NCBI GenBank assembly: GCA_910587185.1
Contig: CAJULY010000026.1
Location: forward strand, 1 to 31,683
DNA from: an uncultured Muribaculaceae bacterium
GTDB lineage: Bacteria; Bacteroidota; Bacteroidia; Bacteroidales; Muribaculaceae
Direction of reading: 5' to 3'
DNA: 31,683 nt
Positions 1-9,406 of the stretch are shown piece by piece. Both the position numbers and the translations under genes were made by a program. How positions within the stretch are numbered: the first letter of the stretch is position 1; every line of letters starts with the position of its first letter. The notes below the pieces were generated by a model. The model made no database searches and was not told where the DNA came from. It was given only the letters and a program-made list of their open reading frames with translations.

Positions 1-91
1 ATATCCAAGTTTTTGACTGAATTTTTGCTAAATCTCATGCGCTAGCCCTGAAAAAAAACGACCTTCCGCCCTTATATTTCATAAAAAGCGC

Positions 92-99
92 TAATTTTG
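92..99 (+). promoter_or_regulatory. -7 promoter box for the RelA/SpoT homologue
   Basis: TAATTTTG matches the Bacteroidetes -7 consensus TAnnTTTG exactly. It predicts transcription starting near 103-105, about 37 nt before the ATG at 141. No convincing TTG/TTTG box is visible 19-21 bp upstream, so only half of the promoter is supported. Nothing else is recognisable in bases 1-91. Confidence 0.5.
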
Positions 100-140
100 C
101 ATTTTACGTCAACCCCATCATTATCCATTTGAACTGTCGC

Positions 141-2051
141 ATGAACAAGGAGTCAGCCGTCAATCCTGAAGAGAAAGATTATGCAGCCATAATCGAGGAA
201 CGTGCGCAGAAAGTGTTCGACATCATGTCGGCACGCACAACCCCCGGTCAGCTCAACCGAATCAAAGAGGCATTCCGCCTCGCCCGCAAAGCCCACCGAA
301 ACCAGAAGCGAAAGACCGGTGAGCCCTACATTCTTCATCCGATAGCCGTCGCGACAATCGTGGCCGACGAGCTCATGCTTGACGCCAACCCCGTGATGGC
401 CGCCTTCCTTCATGACGTAGTCGAGGATACCAACTACACCATCGAGGATATCCGCGACATGTTCGGGCCCGATGTGGCCTTTCTCGTGAAGGTGGTGACG
501 AAGCAGAAAAAGGACAAATACCAATCCACAAAGCAGGTTGACAATTTCCGCCAGATGCTCCTCTCCTTCCAGTATGACATACGCGCCATGCTGATCAAGC
601 TCGCCGACCGTCTGCACAACATGCGCACCCTCTCATCCATGCGCCCCGACAAGCAGATGAAAATCGCCGGCGAGACTGACTATTTCTACGCTCCCCTGGC
701 CAACCGCCTCGGCCTCTATCATGTAAAGACCGAACTGGAGAACCTCTCTTTCCGTTTCCGCTGCCCCCATGAATATGACGAGCTGAACACTCTGATCAGA
801 AACGACGAGGAGATGCAGCGCGAGAGGCTCGCCCGGTTCTGCGAGGATCTCCGCTCGACCCTTCTCGACGAGGGAATCATGACCGAAGTCCGCGTCGAAT
901 ACCGCGCGCCCTACAGCGTCTGGCGAAAGATGGCTAAATTCGGCGACGATTTCAACCACTTGAAATACCGCCACTTCACCGACGTGGTCTTCGGTATGCC
1001 CGGCGCCACTCCCGCCCAGGAAAAGGAGATGGTGCTACGCATATATTCCATCCTGACCTCCCGATTCAAGGAAAAACCCGGAGGTATCACCAATTACATC
1101 GACTCTCCCAAAGAAAACGGCTACCAGAGCTTCCACGTGAAGCTCCTCGCCGACTTCGGCCGCTGGCAGGAGGTCCACATCAGTTCCTGCCGCATGATCC
1201 GCGACTCGCAGCTCGGATGTGTGGCCGACCGCACCGAAGACAACATCCAGCGCTGGATAAGCAAGTTCCGCGACGTGGTCCGCGACGTTGTCCGTCAGAA
1301 CGACTCCGGAACAGAGTTCATCGACAAGATCGTCACCACGTTCTACAACGACGACATCATGACTTTCACCACCCATGGCGAACCCGTCGTGATGCCTCAG
1401 AAATCCACCGTCCTCGATTTCGCCTATGAAATATCGCCCGAGACCGGACAGCATGCCCGCTACGCCCGGATAAACAACTTCCTCGCCTCGGTAAAGGCCC
1501 GTCTCCACCGTGGCGACGTCGTTGAGGTGTTCACCGATCCCGAAGTGGAGCCCCGCGAGGACTGGCTCGAAAGCTGCGTCACCTACAAGGCCAAGAAAGC
1601 CATCTCCGACTATCTCGCCGAGCGCCCCAAGAGAGATTTCGTCCGCTGTCCCATCTGCAACCCCATCCCCGACGAGGAAGTTGTCGGATTCCGCGATCCG
1701 TGCGACGACACCCTCGTGACCGTTCACAAGCGCGACTGTCCCTCCGCCATTCGCCTTGCCTCGCAGTGGGGCGACAATATCGTTTCGGTCGATTACCAGC
1801 CCGACGCAACGCTTTATCCCCAGACAATCGTTGTCACCGCCGTTGACCGCTACCATCTCTTCATCGACCTCGTCGAGTGCATAACCGAGCGCCTCGGACT
1901 CTCCATCGACTCCTTCAACACCGAAACCGTCGATTCGATCGTGACATGCACAATTTCCCTCGGCGTCCACTCATTCACCGAGCTCCAGGCCATAATGCAC
2001 CGTATCGCCGCCATCGAAGGCGTTGACACCGTCAAGCGCCACACCGCCTGA
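141..2051 (+). CDS. RelA/SpoT-family (p)ppGpp hydrolase/synthetase, synthetase divergent
   Basis: Long RSH enzyme of the stringent response, which makes or degrades (p)ppGpp in the cytoplasm. From the ATG at 141 (636 aa) the HD hydrolase domain carries R57, H66, H91-D92 and E95-D96 (HDVVEDT), plus D156 and N160 in the LADRLHN motif, so hydrolysis looks intact. The synthetase (about 240-350) keeps YSVWRKM, an FTD aspartate, PKENGYQSFH and the EVHIS glutamate. It lacks the usual GRPK motif, and the arginine expected after the conserved Asp is replaced in DVVFGM. A TGS domain (about 385-445), a zinc-finger/RIS-like region with CPIC and a terminal ACT domain (about 560-636) follow. An upstream TTG at 129 is in frame but the ATG is preferred. 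At 636 aa it is shorter than typical RSH proteins of 700-760 aa. It is probably a second RSH paralogue; which one cannot be told here. Confidence 0.9.
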   Translation: MNKESAVNPEEKDYAAIIEERAQKVFDIMSARTTPGQLNRIKEAFRLARKAHRNQKRKTGEPYILHPIAVATIVADELMLDANPVMAAFLHDVVEDTNYTIEDIRDMFGPDVAFLVKVVTKQKKDKYQSTKQVDNFRQMLLSFQYDIRAMLIKLADRLHNMRTLSSMRPDKQMKIAGETDYFYAPLANRLGLYHVKTELENLSFRFRCPHEYDELNTLIRNDEEMQRERLARFCEDLRSTLLDEGIMTEVRVEYRAPYSVWRKMAKFGDDFNHLKYRHFTDVVFGMPGATPAQEKEMVLRIYSILTSRFKEKPGGITNYIDSPKENGYQSFHVKLLADFGRWQEVHISSCRMIRDSQLGCVADRTEDNIQRWISKFRDVVRDVVRQNDSGTEFIDKIVTTFYNDDIMTFTTHGEPVVMPQKSTVLDFAYEISPETGQHARYARINNFLASVKARLHRGDVVEVFTDPEVEPREDWLESCVTYKAKKAISDYLAERPKRDFVRCPICNPIPDEEVVGFRDPCDDTLVTVHKRDCPSAIRLASQWGDNIVSVDYQPDATLYPQTIVVTAVDRYHLFIDLVECITERLGLSIDSFNTETVDSIVTCTISLGVHSFTELQAIMHRIAAIEGVDTVKRHTA

Positions 2052-2068
2052 CCCCAAAAAGAAGGAGC

Positions 2069-2104
2069 AATTAGCCTAATTAGACCAATTAGACTAATTT
2101 GCCC
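2069..2104. repeat. Four degenerate 9-bp tandem repeats (AATTAGACY)
   Basis: Four consecutive 9-bp units, AATTAGCCT, AATTAGACC, AATTAGACT and AATTTGCCC, begin 17 bp after the stop of the RelA/SpoT homologue. The rest of the gap to the fucosidase stop (2052-2272) holds only a stem-loop at 2178-2212. The array has the same period and location type as those at 17424-17459 and 17542-17577, but a different unit sequence. Function unknown. Confidence 0.75.
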
Positions 2105-2177
2105 AATAAAAGAGCAGTTTTAATCCGGAAACTCTCTGTCCTGCGTCAATATTTTTTGATTTTATGCCTTGAATGAG

Positions 2178-2212
2178 ACAGGCTGCGACATTTAGTCAAC
2201 GTCACAGCCTGT
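2178..2212 (-). terminator. Stem-loop ending the fucosidase operon
   Basis: Two 12-nt arms separated by 11 nt. On the minus strand all 12 positions pair (one is G-U), whereas the plus-strand version has a C-A mismatch, so the hairpin is more stable in minus-strand RNA. It lies about 60 nt beyond the fucosidase stop. There is no U-tract on either side, so it may be a weak terminator or a 3'-end stabilising structure. Confidence 0.5.
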
Positions 2213-2272
2213 AAATAAAGCTAAACTAACCAATTACATAATACGTTTCTATAAAGGAATATGCACTACTTT

Positions 2273-4081
2273 TTAGAATTTTACCGGGATAAGGGATATT
2301 GAGGAGATGTCAGCCGGATTCTGGCCTTTTTCCATAGTTAATGTAATTGTATGTTTTCCCGGTTTATCAAACTTCAACCATCCAAGAGGTACTTCAGAAA
2401 ATTTAGATGTGGCTCTTTGTTGGTTCTGAATATATTTGCCCTCATCACTTTTCAGTTCCCACACAGAACGGCCGTTGCCACGGACATTTAGTCCGACCTG
2501 GCACGTTATGGGTTCCAATACTTCAACTGTCCAAGTAATTTTACCTCCCTTATTGAGATTGCTGACAATATAGGTGTGTTTATATTCGCCAAATTTTTCA
2601 CGCCAAGTGGTTTTATTGGTACTACAATTTTCAGTGTCTGCAAATAAGACAGATAAATCAGGTAATCCGATTTCAGGATCGAGAGCTTGAGTAGTATCAA
2701 CATCAATATCGTTATTCTTCATTTCAAGTTCAATCACGCTTATCATTGGATCGGGTTGCTGGTATGGCACATCCAATATCAACCAGTTCCCATTGAGAGT
2801 CTGTTTAATTCTTTTTCCTGTTTTGTCATCCAGAAGTTTAGCCTGCTTTACAAAACTATTTATTCCGGGAACATAAAGTTTTCCGTCCTTAGGCCATTCA
2901 TAGACGGCCAAATAGAGTTTGTTTCCCTGACGTGTAACATCTCCCCAAGGTAATTTATGTTTCCATGGTGAAGCCTGTGCTCCATAGATGACATCAGGAT
3001 AACGTGCTACCCACTTACCTGAAGACCTGAGGGAAGCAGCAGCTTGCTCTGGGACATTGCCTAAACCATCAGGCCCAACATTCATCATGAATGTTCCACC
3101 TCGTGCGATTGTAGAAATCAGAGTTTGAAGAATCTGTTTTGGAGTCTTCCAGTTGTTATCATACCAAGCAAATCCCCAGGAATCGTTTGTTACATCAATT
3201 GACTCCCATAAACCATCTATATTTTTCAATGGCACTTCCATGTCAGCGAGTGTCCGGAAATCGCCGAGGTTATGACCGATTCTGCTTGAAATAAGTGCGT
3301 TTGGCTGATTTCTATGTACTACCTCAATTAAATCATCAACATATTTCTTTTCAATCTGCCCGGGTGTATCGAACCAGATCACTTCTATGTCACCATAATT
3401 ACTTGTTATCTCTTCAACTTGCGGAAGACATTTTGATTTGAAATAATCATCAAATGTCCTTGGATTTCCTTCGGAATCAACTCTTGGGGCTTTGAAACCA
3501 CCAGGGGTTGTCCAGTCTTGATATTGAGAATAATAGAATCCGAAGCCTAAGCCAAGTTCTTTACAGGCTTGTGCCAGCTCTTTCATTGGGTCACGTCCAA
3601 ATGGAGTCGCATCTACAATATTGAATTTATCAACCTTGGAATGAAACATAGCAAAACCGTCATGGTGTTTGCTGGTGATTATTATGTATTTCATTCCGGC
3701 ATCCTTAGCAAGCTGAGCTATTTTTTTAGCATCGAAGTCCTTGGGGTTAAATGATTTTGATGCAGCTTTGTATTCATCCTTGTCAATATTTGCCATGCTT
3801 TCATTCATCAGCCATTCGCTAATTCCATAATAGGTTTTACCATCCCATTTGTCGGCAAGGTTGGAATACAGGCCCCAGTGAATAAACATGGCATAATTAC
3901 CCCATTCAAATAGTTTTCCTCGTTCTGATGACTCTAAATTCTCATTTGACTTCTCAATTGTGGTATTTATCTGAGCATTTATAGTCCCGGTTATACCAAA
4001 AGTTAACAGGAAAAGTAAACTCAATCTCAAGATATTTGACATAAGTATTTTCATCATTTCGTTAATTCTTACGGATTTCAT
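2273..4081 (-). CDS. GH29 alpha-L-fucosidase, secreted
   Basis: Glycoside hydrolase family 29 enzyme that removes alpha-linked L-fucose from glycans, probably in the periplasm or at the cell surface. A hydrophobic signal sequence ends near residue 36 (INAQ). The (beta/alpha)8 domain carries FIHWG (66-70), KHHDGF (138-143) and VIWFDTPG, in which D238 is the likely nucleophile. Residues about 350-455 form the usual C-terminal beta region, and about 470-602 look like an extra beta-sandwich, possibly carbohydrate-binding. The acid/base residue and the GH29 A or B subfamily cannot be assigned by eye. It is last in the FnIII-SusC-SusD-GH29 operon, 66 bp after SusD with a strong hairpin in between. 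Starts at M10 or M14 are possible and would still leave the signal peptide. The gene is AT-richer than most of the window. Confidence 0.92.
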   Translation of the reverse strand: MKSVRINEMMKILMSNILRLSLLFLLTFGITGTINAQINTTIEKSNENLESSERGKLFEWGNYAMFIHWGLYSNLADKWDGKTYYGISEWLMNESMANIDKDEYKAASKSFNPKDFDAKKIAQLAKDAGMKYIIITSKHHDGFAMFHSKVDKFNIVDATPFGRDPMKELAQACKELGLGFGFYYSQYQDWTTPGGFKAPRVDSEGNPRTFDDYFKSKCLPQVEEITSNYGDIEVIWFDTPGQIEKKYVDDLIEVVHRNQPNALISSRIGHNLGDFRTLADMEVPLKNIDGLWESIDVTNDSWGFAWYDNNWKTPKQILQTLISTIARGGTFMMNVGPDGLGNVPEQAAASLRSSGKWVARYPDVIYGAQASPWKHKLPWGDVTRQGNKLYLAVYEWPKDGKLYVPGINSFVKQAKLLDDKTGKRIKQTLNGNWLILDVPYQQPDPMISVIELEMKNNDIDVDTTQALDPEIGLPDLSVLFADTENCSTNKTTWREKFGEYKHTYIVSNLNKGGKITWTVEVLEPITCQVGLNVRGNGRSVWELKSDEGKYIQNQQRATSKFSEVPLGWLKFDKPGKHTITLTMEKGQNPADISSISLIPVKF

Positions 4082-4087
4082 AATTTA

Positions 4088-4128
4088 ATAAGGAGACTGC
4101 AACATCCGTTAAGAAGCAGTCTCCTTAT
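4088..4128 (-). promoter_or_regulatory. Intercistronic stem-loop between susD and the fucosidase
   Basis: Perfect 13-bp inverted repeat (arms 4088-4100 and 4116-4128; minus-strand arm ATAAGGAGACTGC) with a 15-nt loop, filling most of the 66-bp gap. No long U-tract follows in the minus direction, so it may be a partial terminator or RNA stabiliser that lowers fucosidase expression relative to SusCD. Confidence 0.6.
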
Positions 4129-4147
4129 AGAATTAATTATTTAAATT

Positions 4148-5950
4148 TTAGTTGTTCGGAGTGCCGTATCCTGGATTCTGCTTAATTTCAGGATCCGAGC
4201 CTAAAAGTTCATTGTCTATAGGCCAAAGCAGACGATATTCCATTGAAGTCGGAAGAACGGTTTCGATTGTCTCACAAACTGTTCCATCGTTTTCGATCAT
4301 CCATGGACTTGAACCTACGGGAAGACCAAAGCCTACGCAACCCTCAGGCTGGAAAACGAAATGGTCTGTTTGGCTACCACCTTTCACTGTTGTGAGTCGG
4401 CGAAGGTTCCACCAGCGACGTCCTTCAAGATAGAACTCTCTGTCATATTCACGCATGATTTCACTTTCATTCTGTCTGAAGCTACCGGGAGTATAACCAT
4501 AGGTGGCCTCATTCCAGTCAGAACCGTAAGCGCGTTCACGGAGCTGATTTATGCATGATTTCACACCATTATTGTTGCCTTCGTAATTGTAACACTCAGC
4601 GAGGCCGAGGATAGCATCGGGAAGACGATAAATAGGCATATCTACGACTCCCTGCCAATACTGCTGACCATCAACATGACTGTAACGGAATTTTATCACG
4701 AATGTACCTGCAAGTTTATACTGAGTAGGATCAAAATTATCAAGTTTATAAATGTTCTGCTCGTTATCTTTTACATCATAAACAGGGTAGAATGCATCGG
4801 AGCGCTGGTCTTTCTCATTAAACTGGAAAAAGAGAGCATTTTTACACATATAACGTTGTACTCCTAATGACAGACTTTCTCCGAGTTCGTTTCTTCCGCC
4901 GGCTATATTTGGATTGGTAGTATATTGGCAGAAACGCTGGGCACTGCCATCAGTTATTTTATCATAGCCTTGCGGGCCGAGATCTGACCAGTATGAACCG
5001 ATTGCTCTACCTGTAAGATATGCCCAGTTGAAGTTGGTCAGACCATTGTAATAGTTACCATCTGAATTCGAACTATAGCAAACCGAAAAAATAGCTTCGT
5101 TACTCTGGGGCGTAAGCCAGATATTGAAGTAGTCATCTTCAAGTCTGTAATTGTAATTGTTGATTACATTGCTGAAATAGGTCTTGGCAGTTGCCACATC
5201 GCCATCGTTAGCCTGATGGTCTCCGGTTGAAACCTTGCCGCTCCAGAGATAAACCTGACCTGCAAGAAGCTCTGTCGCAGCTTTTGACCAATAGTAGTTC
5301 TTGGATGAGAACTGATAAGAAGAGCTGTTGAACAGAGTGAGAGATTTGTCGATATCACTCTTAATCTGCGTTAATGTTTCTTCAGCTGTAGCACGCGGTT
5401 TATAAAGCTTGGAAGGAGTATATTCACCAAGTATTACATCCGGTTCCGTACGCAGAGGCACACCGCCATACATACGATACATCTGGAAGTAGCAGTAGGC
5501 TCTTTGTCCATAAGACATGGCTAAGAGACCGTTGGCTTCATCGGTTGTCAATATACCTTCCTGATTGTCAATACGATATATAAATTCGTTTATATTCGCT
5601 ATATAACCAAACCATCCGCCGAAATTTGTGAACTGCGTGTGGGCATCGGAATAGCTGTTCATGATATAAGTTGAATTTGCGCCTCCGGAACCATCAGGCA
5701 GAGTACCGCTCCACAGCACTCCGGATCTGATATCACCAGCCTCAAATAAAACCTGTTGGGTATAATTTGCTCTGAACATATTTGCCTGAGCAGTGATGAA
5801 TCCCTCAAACTGGCTTTTGTCTTTCCAGAAGTTCTGAGGGGTATAATAATCACTCGGGGTAAGGTCCAGCTCGTCGGAACAAGATGTGGCGGCGAGTACG
5901 GCGCCTGCCACTAATGTGGCGAGAGTTATTTTATAAAATATATTTTTCAT
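4148..5950 (-). CDS. SusD/RagB-family surface glycan-binding lipoprotein (locus 1)
   Basis: Outer-membrane lipoprotein that caps its partner SusC and binds glycan at the cell surface. The signal peptide ends in a lipobox (ATSC, C24) followed by acidic residues, as in surface-exported Bacteroidetes lipoproteins. The 600-residue length is typical. Family features include the RAYCYFQMYRMYGGVPL segment (about 145-165, TPR-like), a WSKAATELLAGQVYLWSG helix, and the C-terminal EFYLEGRRWWNLRRL motif near residue 525. It starts 21 bp after the SusC stop, the same spacing as in the second SusCD pair. Aligned regions clearly resemble the SusD at 15582-17429, so the two are paralogues. The substrate cannot be read from the sequence. 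Confidence 0.93.
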   Translation of the reverse strand: MKNIFYKITLATLVAGAVLAATSCSDELDLTPSDYYTPQNFWKDKSQFEGFITAQANMFRANYTQQVLFEAGDIRSGVLWSGTLPDGSGGANSTYIMNSYSDAHTQFTNFGGWFGYIANINEFIYRIDNQEGILTTDEANGLLAMSYGQRAYCYFQMYRMYGGVPLRTEPDVILGEYTPSKLYKPRATAEETLTQIKSDIDKSLTLFNSSSYQFSSKNYYWSKAATELLAGQVYLWSGKVSTGDHQANDGDVATAKTYFSNVINNYNYRLEDDYFNIWLTPQSNEAIFSVCYSSNSDGNYYNGLTNFNWAYLTGRAIGSYWSDLGPQGYDKITDGSAQRFCQYTTNPNIAGGRNELGESLSLGVQRYMCKNALFFQFNEKDQRSDAFYPVYDVKDNEQNIYKLDNFDPTQYKLAGTFVIKFRYSHVDGQQYWQGVVDMPIYRLPDAILGLAECYNYEGNNNGVKSCINQLRERAYGSDWNEATYGYTPGSFRQNESEIMREYDREFYLEGRRWWNLRRLTTVKGGSQTDHFVFQPEGCVGFGLPVGSSPWMIENDGTVCETIETVLPTSMEYRLLWPIDNELLGSDPEIKQNPGYGTPNN

Positions 5951-5971
5951 ATGATTTCTTATTTGAATAGT

Positions 5972-8900
5972 TTAGAAAGTCACATTCAGTCCGAAGATAA
6001 TTTGACGGGGCAGGTTATAGGTACCGCCATTTCCGGCTGTATTTCCGCTCCAATAGGTTACATTGTCAGGAAGCGGTATTGTACAGCTCTTGATATAACC
6101 GAGGTTCTGGCCTGTGATGCTTAAAGTGAGTTCCTGTGTGAATAGTTTGCGACAGATGTTTGCCGGAAGCTGATAGCTCAACGAGAGTTCGCGGCAAGCG
6201 AGGTAATTACCGTTTTGGGTGTAAAGTTCACTGGTACGGATATGGCTGTTTGTACCGTATTGATCAGCGTTGGTGATTCGGGGGTACTTGGCGTTAGGAT
6301 TATCTACCGACCAGGTATCATGTGCCTGCAACGGGAAAGACATTGCGCCCTGACCTTCTCCAAGTAGGAATGACAGGTTGGAGTCATATACCTGGAATCC
6401 GAAGCCCATGTCGAAGCGGGCGTAGAGTGAGAGACCCTTCCAGCTGAAGGTGGTGTTGAAACCGCCTGTCCAACTCGGGTCGGTGTGACCGATGATTTTC
6501 TGGTCGCGGACATCAATGATGTTATCACCGTTCATATCCTGGAAAATCATATCACCGGGAACGAGTGGCGTAATATCAGTGTAACCAAGATTCAAAAGTC
6601 TCTTTCGGCCGGATTCATTTGCATAAATACCAGCTGTTTGAGAAATGTCGATGTAGTCACCTAATGCATCTATATCATTCTGTGTCCTCGCAATTTTTAC
6701 GGTTCCATAACCTACCTTCTGATAGGGGTTCTGACCTTCCTGATAGCCGCCGATATAGTAAGTGGGCCATACCATTTCGCCTGCCTCGTTCTTGTACTGC
6801 GGGCCGCCGGTATAAACTTCTGTGCCTCCCTGACGATTGTTGGGGAGTCCGTTATCCGGAAGTTCCACTATGCGGTTCTTGTTGTAGGTGAGGTTGGCGC
6901 CAATAGACCATCTGAAATCGCGGGTCTGGAGGATAGTTCCGTTAATGTCAATTTCAACACCTTCATTGCGGTAAGAACCGTTATTGTCGGTAACTGAGCT
7001 GAAGCCGGTTGTGTGAGGCAGTGCAAGAGCTGCGTACTTGTCGATAGTTGTACGGTTGTAATAGGTTACGCCGAGATTCGCACGGTTCTGGAAGAAACCG
7101 AGGTCGATGCCAACTTCACCGGTTCTTGCAGTTTCCCATTTAAGTCTGGGGTTTGGCAGTGTGCTGATGCGGTAACCGATGTTGCCGTCATATTGATATG
7201 AGCTGTATGCTCCCTGAAGAGTGTAATATCCGAGCTGTCGGGTATTGATAATAGCATTGGAACCGTATGATGCACGGAGCTTGGCGTAATTGATGAAACT
7301 GAGGTTGGGATTATCCTTCCAGAAGTTTTCCTTGGAGAAAACCCAGCCGGCTGAAACACCGGGGAAGAAGCCCCAGCGGTTGTCGAGGAGTCGGGAGTAA
7401 CCGTCTTCACGGAATGTTGCAGCCAAGAGATATTTACCGTCGTAATTGTATTCGACACGTCCGAAATATGAGAGGAGAGCTTCCGAAGCATTATCTGAAC
7501 TGATATTGCGTGACATATTGTCTTTATTGTTGGCGGTCAGACCGAGATTGAACAGAGGTGAAGGACCTCCCGAACCTGATGCACTGAAAGCAAGGTATTT
7601 TCTCTTGTAGAACTCCATACCGGCCATCACATTGATATTGTGCTTCTCTGCAAAAGTGCGGTTGAAATTGGCAACGAGATTATATGTCTGGTCAAAATAG
7701 CGGAGGAAGCTTGCACTTTGTGCGTATGCGCGGTTAACTCCGGCGGTGCCGAACGGGTTGGCTGCACCAATCTGATTGGTCACATAGGCGCGGTTCAGGC
7801 TTGCTGTATATTGCTCGTTGTAGTACCATGCCATAGTGCCCTTTAGGGTAAGCCCATCAATAATTTTGGCTGTAACGCTCTGAGTCATAGAAAACTTATC
7901 GCTCTGGTTGTCGCGCATGAAGTTATCCTTATTATCATTGATGTTAATTGTAGGATTACCTGTGCCATGGAGCTGATTGCCTTCTTCATCATAATATCTC
8001 ACGAACTTATACATATAGCCGCGATTCATGAAATATTCCGTGTTGAGCATAGGGTCATCATTCTTCCAGTTGGCGCGGATGTAGTTGAACACCGAATTCG
8101 AGGTCAGCCAGTCGTTGATCTTATACTCACCGGTGAACGCAAAATTGTAGCGTTTGTAGAAAGTTCTTTTTATAACACCGTCGGCATCATAGTATCCCAA
8201 AGAGGCATAATATTTTCCTCTGTCATTACCGCCCGAGAAGGTAAGGTTATAGTCCTGAGTTACAGTAGGATTGTTCTGGTTGACCTTCGAAACATCCTGA
8301 TTCCAATACAGAATAGTGATGTCGCTGATGGGGTCAAGCATCTCTTTCCATCCTCCTTTACCAAGGAGATATTCTGTATTTTCATTTTTACGAAGGATGT
8401 TGTAGTTCATCGTATTTTCCCATTTGGTTCTTCCCAAGCTGCCTGGGTTGTTGGCGTTGGTGAACATCATGCCGGGGAAATTATTCTGATATGTACCACC
8501 GGCTATGACCCAGTGTGTGTTCTGGGCAGTTGTTCTCAGGATATAGAGGAAGTCCTCATCTGAAACAGACTCATAACCGTTATCATAATAGCCTAATCCG
8601 ACTTTGCCGCTGAAGGTTATTTTACCTTTTCCGGCAGAACCGCTCTTGGTTGTGATAAGGATAACGCCGTTACCTGCACGCGCACCGTAAAGAGCCGTGG
8701 CGCCGGCATCCTTGAGAATTTCCATGCTGGCGATATCATTGGGATTGATGTCATTGAGTCCGTCACGGATATTGCCGTCAACAACCACCAATGGCTGGTT
8801 GGAACCGCCATCAAAGTTTGTTCCGCCACGCACTGTGATTTTAGGGGTAGATGATGGATTACCAGTCGTTACCGCCACTTTTACACCGGAAACGGCACCG

Positions 8901-9379
8901 GCGAGTGCCTGAGCCGGGTTGGCGTTCGTACCTACGGTAAGAGTCTTTTCGCTGACCTTGGCGATAGAGTTGGTTACATTGGCACGCTTCTGTTCAATGC
9001 CATAACCCATAACTACGACCTCATCAAGAATATTCTTATCCTCTGCGAGTGTAACTTCAATCGGTTGGCCATTCCATGTTACGGTGACGGGCTTGCAACC
9101 GATATAGCTGATTGTGAGTTTTGAACCAAGTTTGACACCTTTGATAGTGAATTCTCCATCTATATTGGTGGAAACACCGATTGTTGTGCCGTTAACCCTG
9201 ACAGAAGCACCGAGCAGACTTTCTCCATCGGCGTCTCTTACGACTCCTGTGCAATCATTTGCCTGCTGAATGGTTTCAGCCTGAGTCTGACTTTCAACTG
9301 ATGCTGCGTTTGAAGTAACCGGAGCAGAAAGCGCCAGAGCGAGTACCAGACACCAGTTCTTTATATTGTTATTGTTCAT
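5972..9379 (-). CDS. SusC/RagA-family TonB-dependent glycan transporter (locus 1)
   Basis: Outer-membrane TonB-dependent transporter of 1135 aa that imports oligosaccharides captured by SusD. The order is: signal peptide (cleavage near residue 25), carboxypeptidase-regulatory-like domain (about 43-115, GVVRDADGESLLGASV), TonB-box region LDEVVVMGYG (about 117-126), plug domain (about 130-245, ending GARAGNGVILITTK) and a 22-stranded barrel ending in an aromatic residue (IFGLNVTF). There is no N-terminal STN domain, so sigma/anti-sigma signalling through this protein is not expected. The FnIII lipoprotein precedes it by 27 bp. Its plug segment is near-identical in protein sequence to the SusC at 12096-15560, but the DNA differs at many third positions, indicating older paralogues. 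Confidence 0.95.
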   Translation of the reverse strand: MNNNNIKNWCLVLALALSAPVTSNAASVESQTQAETIQQANDCTGVVRDADGESLLGASVRVNGTTIGVSTNIDGEFTIKGVKLGSKLTISYIGCKPVTVTWNGQPIEVTLAEDKNILDEVVVMGYGIEQKRANVTNSIAKVSEKTLTVGTNANPAQALAGAVSGVKVAVTTGNPSSTPKITVRGGTNFDGGSNQPLVVVDGNIRDGLNDINPNDIASMEILKDAGATALYGARAGNGVILITTKSGSAGKGKITFSGKVGLGYYDNGYESVSDEDFLYILRTTAQNTHWVIAGGTYQNNFPGMMFTNANNPGSLGRTKWENTMNYNILRKNENTEYLLGKGGWKEMLDPISDITILYWNQDVSKVNQNNPTVTQDYNLTFSGGNDRGKYYASLGYYDADGVIKRTFYKRYNFAFTGEYKINDWLTSNSVFNYIRANWKNDDPMLNTEYFMNRGYMYKFVRYYDEEGNQLHGTGNPTININDNKDNFMRDNQSDKFSMTQSVTAKIIDGLTLKGTMAWYYNEQYTASLNRAYVTNQIGAANPFGTAGVNRAYAQSASFLRYFDQTYNLVANFNRTFAEKHNINVMAGMEFYKRKYLAFSASGSGGPSPLFNLGLTANNKDNMSRNISSDNASEALLSYFGRVEYNYDGKYLLAATFREDGYSRLLDNRWGFFPGVSAGWVFSKENFWKDNPNLSFINYAKLRASYGSNAIINTRQLGYYTLQGAYSSYQYDGNIGYRISTLPNPRLKWETARTGEVGIDLGFFQNRANLGVTYYNRTTIDKYAALALPHTTGFSSVTDNNGSYRNEGVEIDINGTILQTRDFRWSIGANLTYNKNRIVELPDNGLPNNRQGGTEVYTGGPQYKNEAGEMVWPTYYIGGYQEGQNPYQKVGYGTVKIARTQNDIDALGDYIDISQTAGIYANESGRKRLLNLGYTDITPLVPGDMIFQDMNGDNIIDVRDQKIIGHTDPSWTGGFNTTFSWKGLSLYARFDMGFGFQVYDSNLSFLLGEGQGAMSFPLQAHDTWSVDNPNAKYPRITNADQYGTNSHIRTSELYTQNGNYLACRELSLSYQLPANICRKLFTQELTLSITGQNLGYIKSCTIPLPDNVTYWSGNTAGNGGTYNLPRQIIFGLNVTF

Positions 9380-9406
9380 TTCGCACTTTAAGTTTAAGGT
9401 TTATGA

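Noticed and set aside
1035..1970. 311-codon open frame on the minus strand inside the RelA/SpoT homologue
   Set aside because: Antisense shadow with no recognisable protein family.
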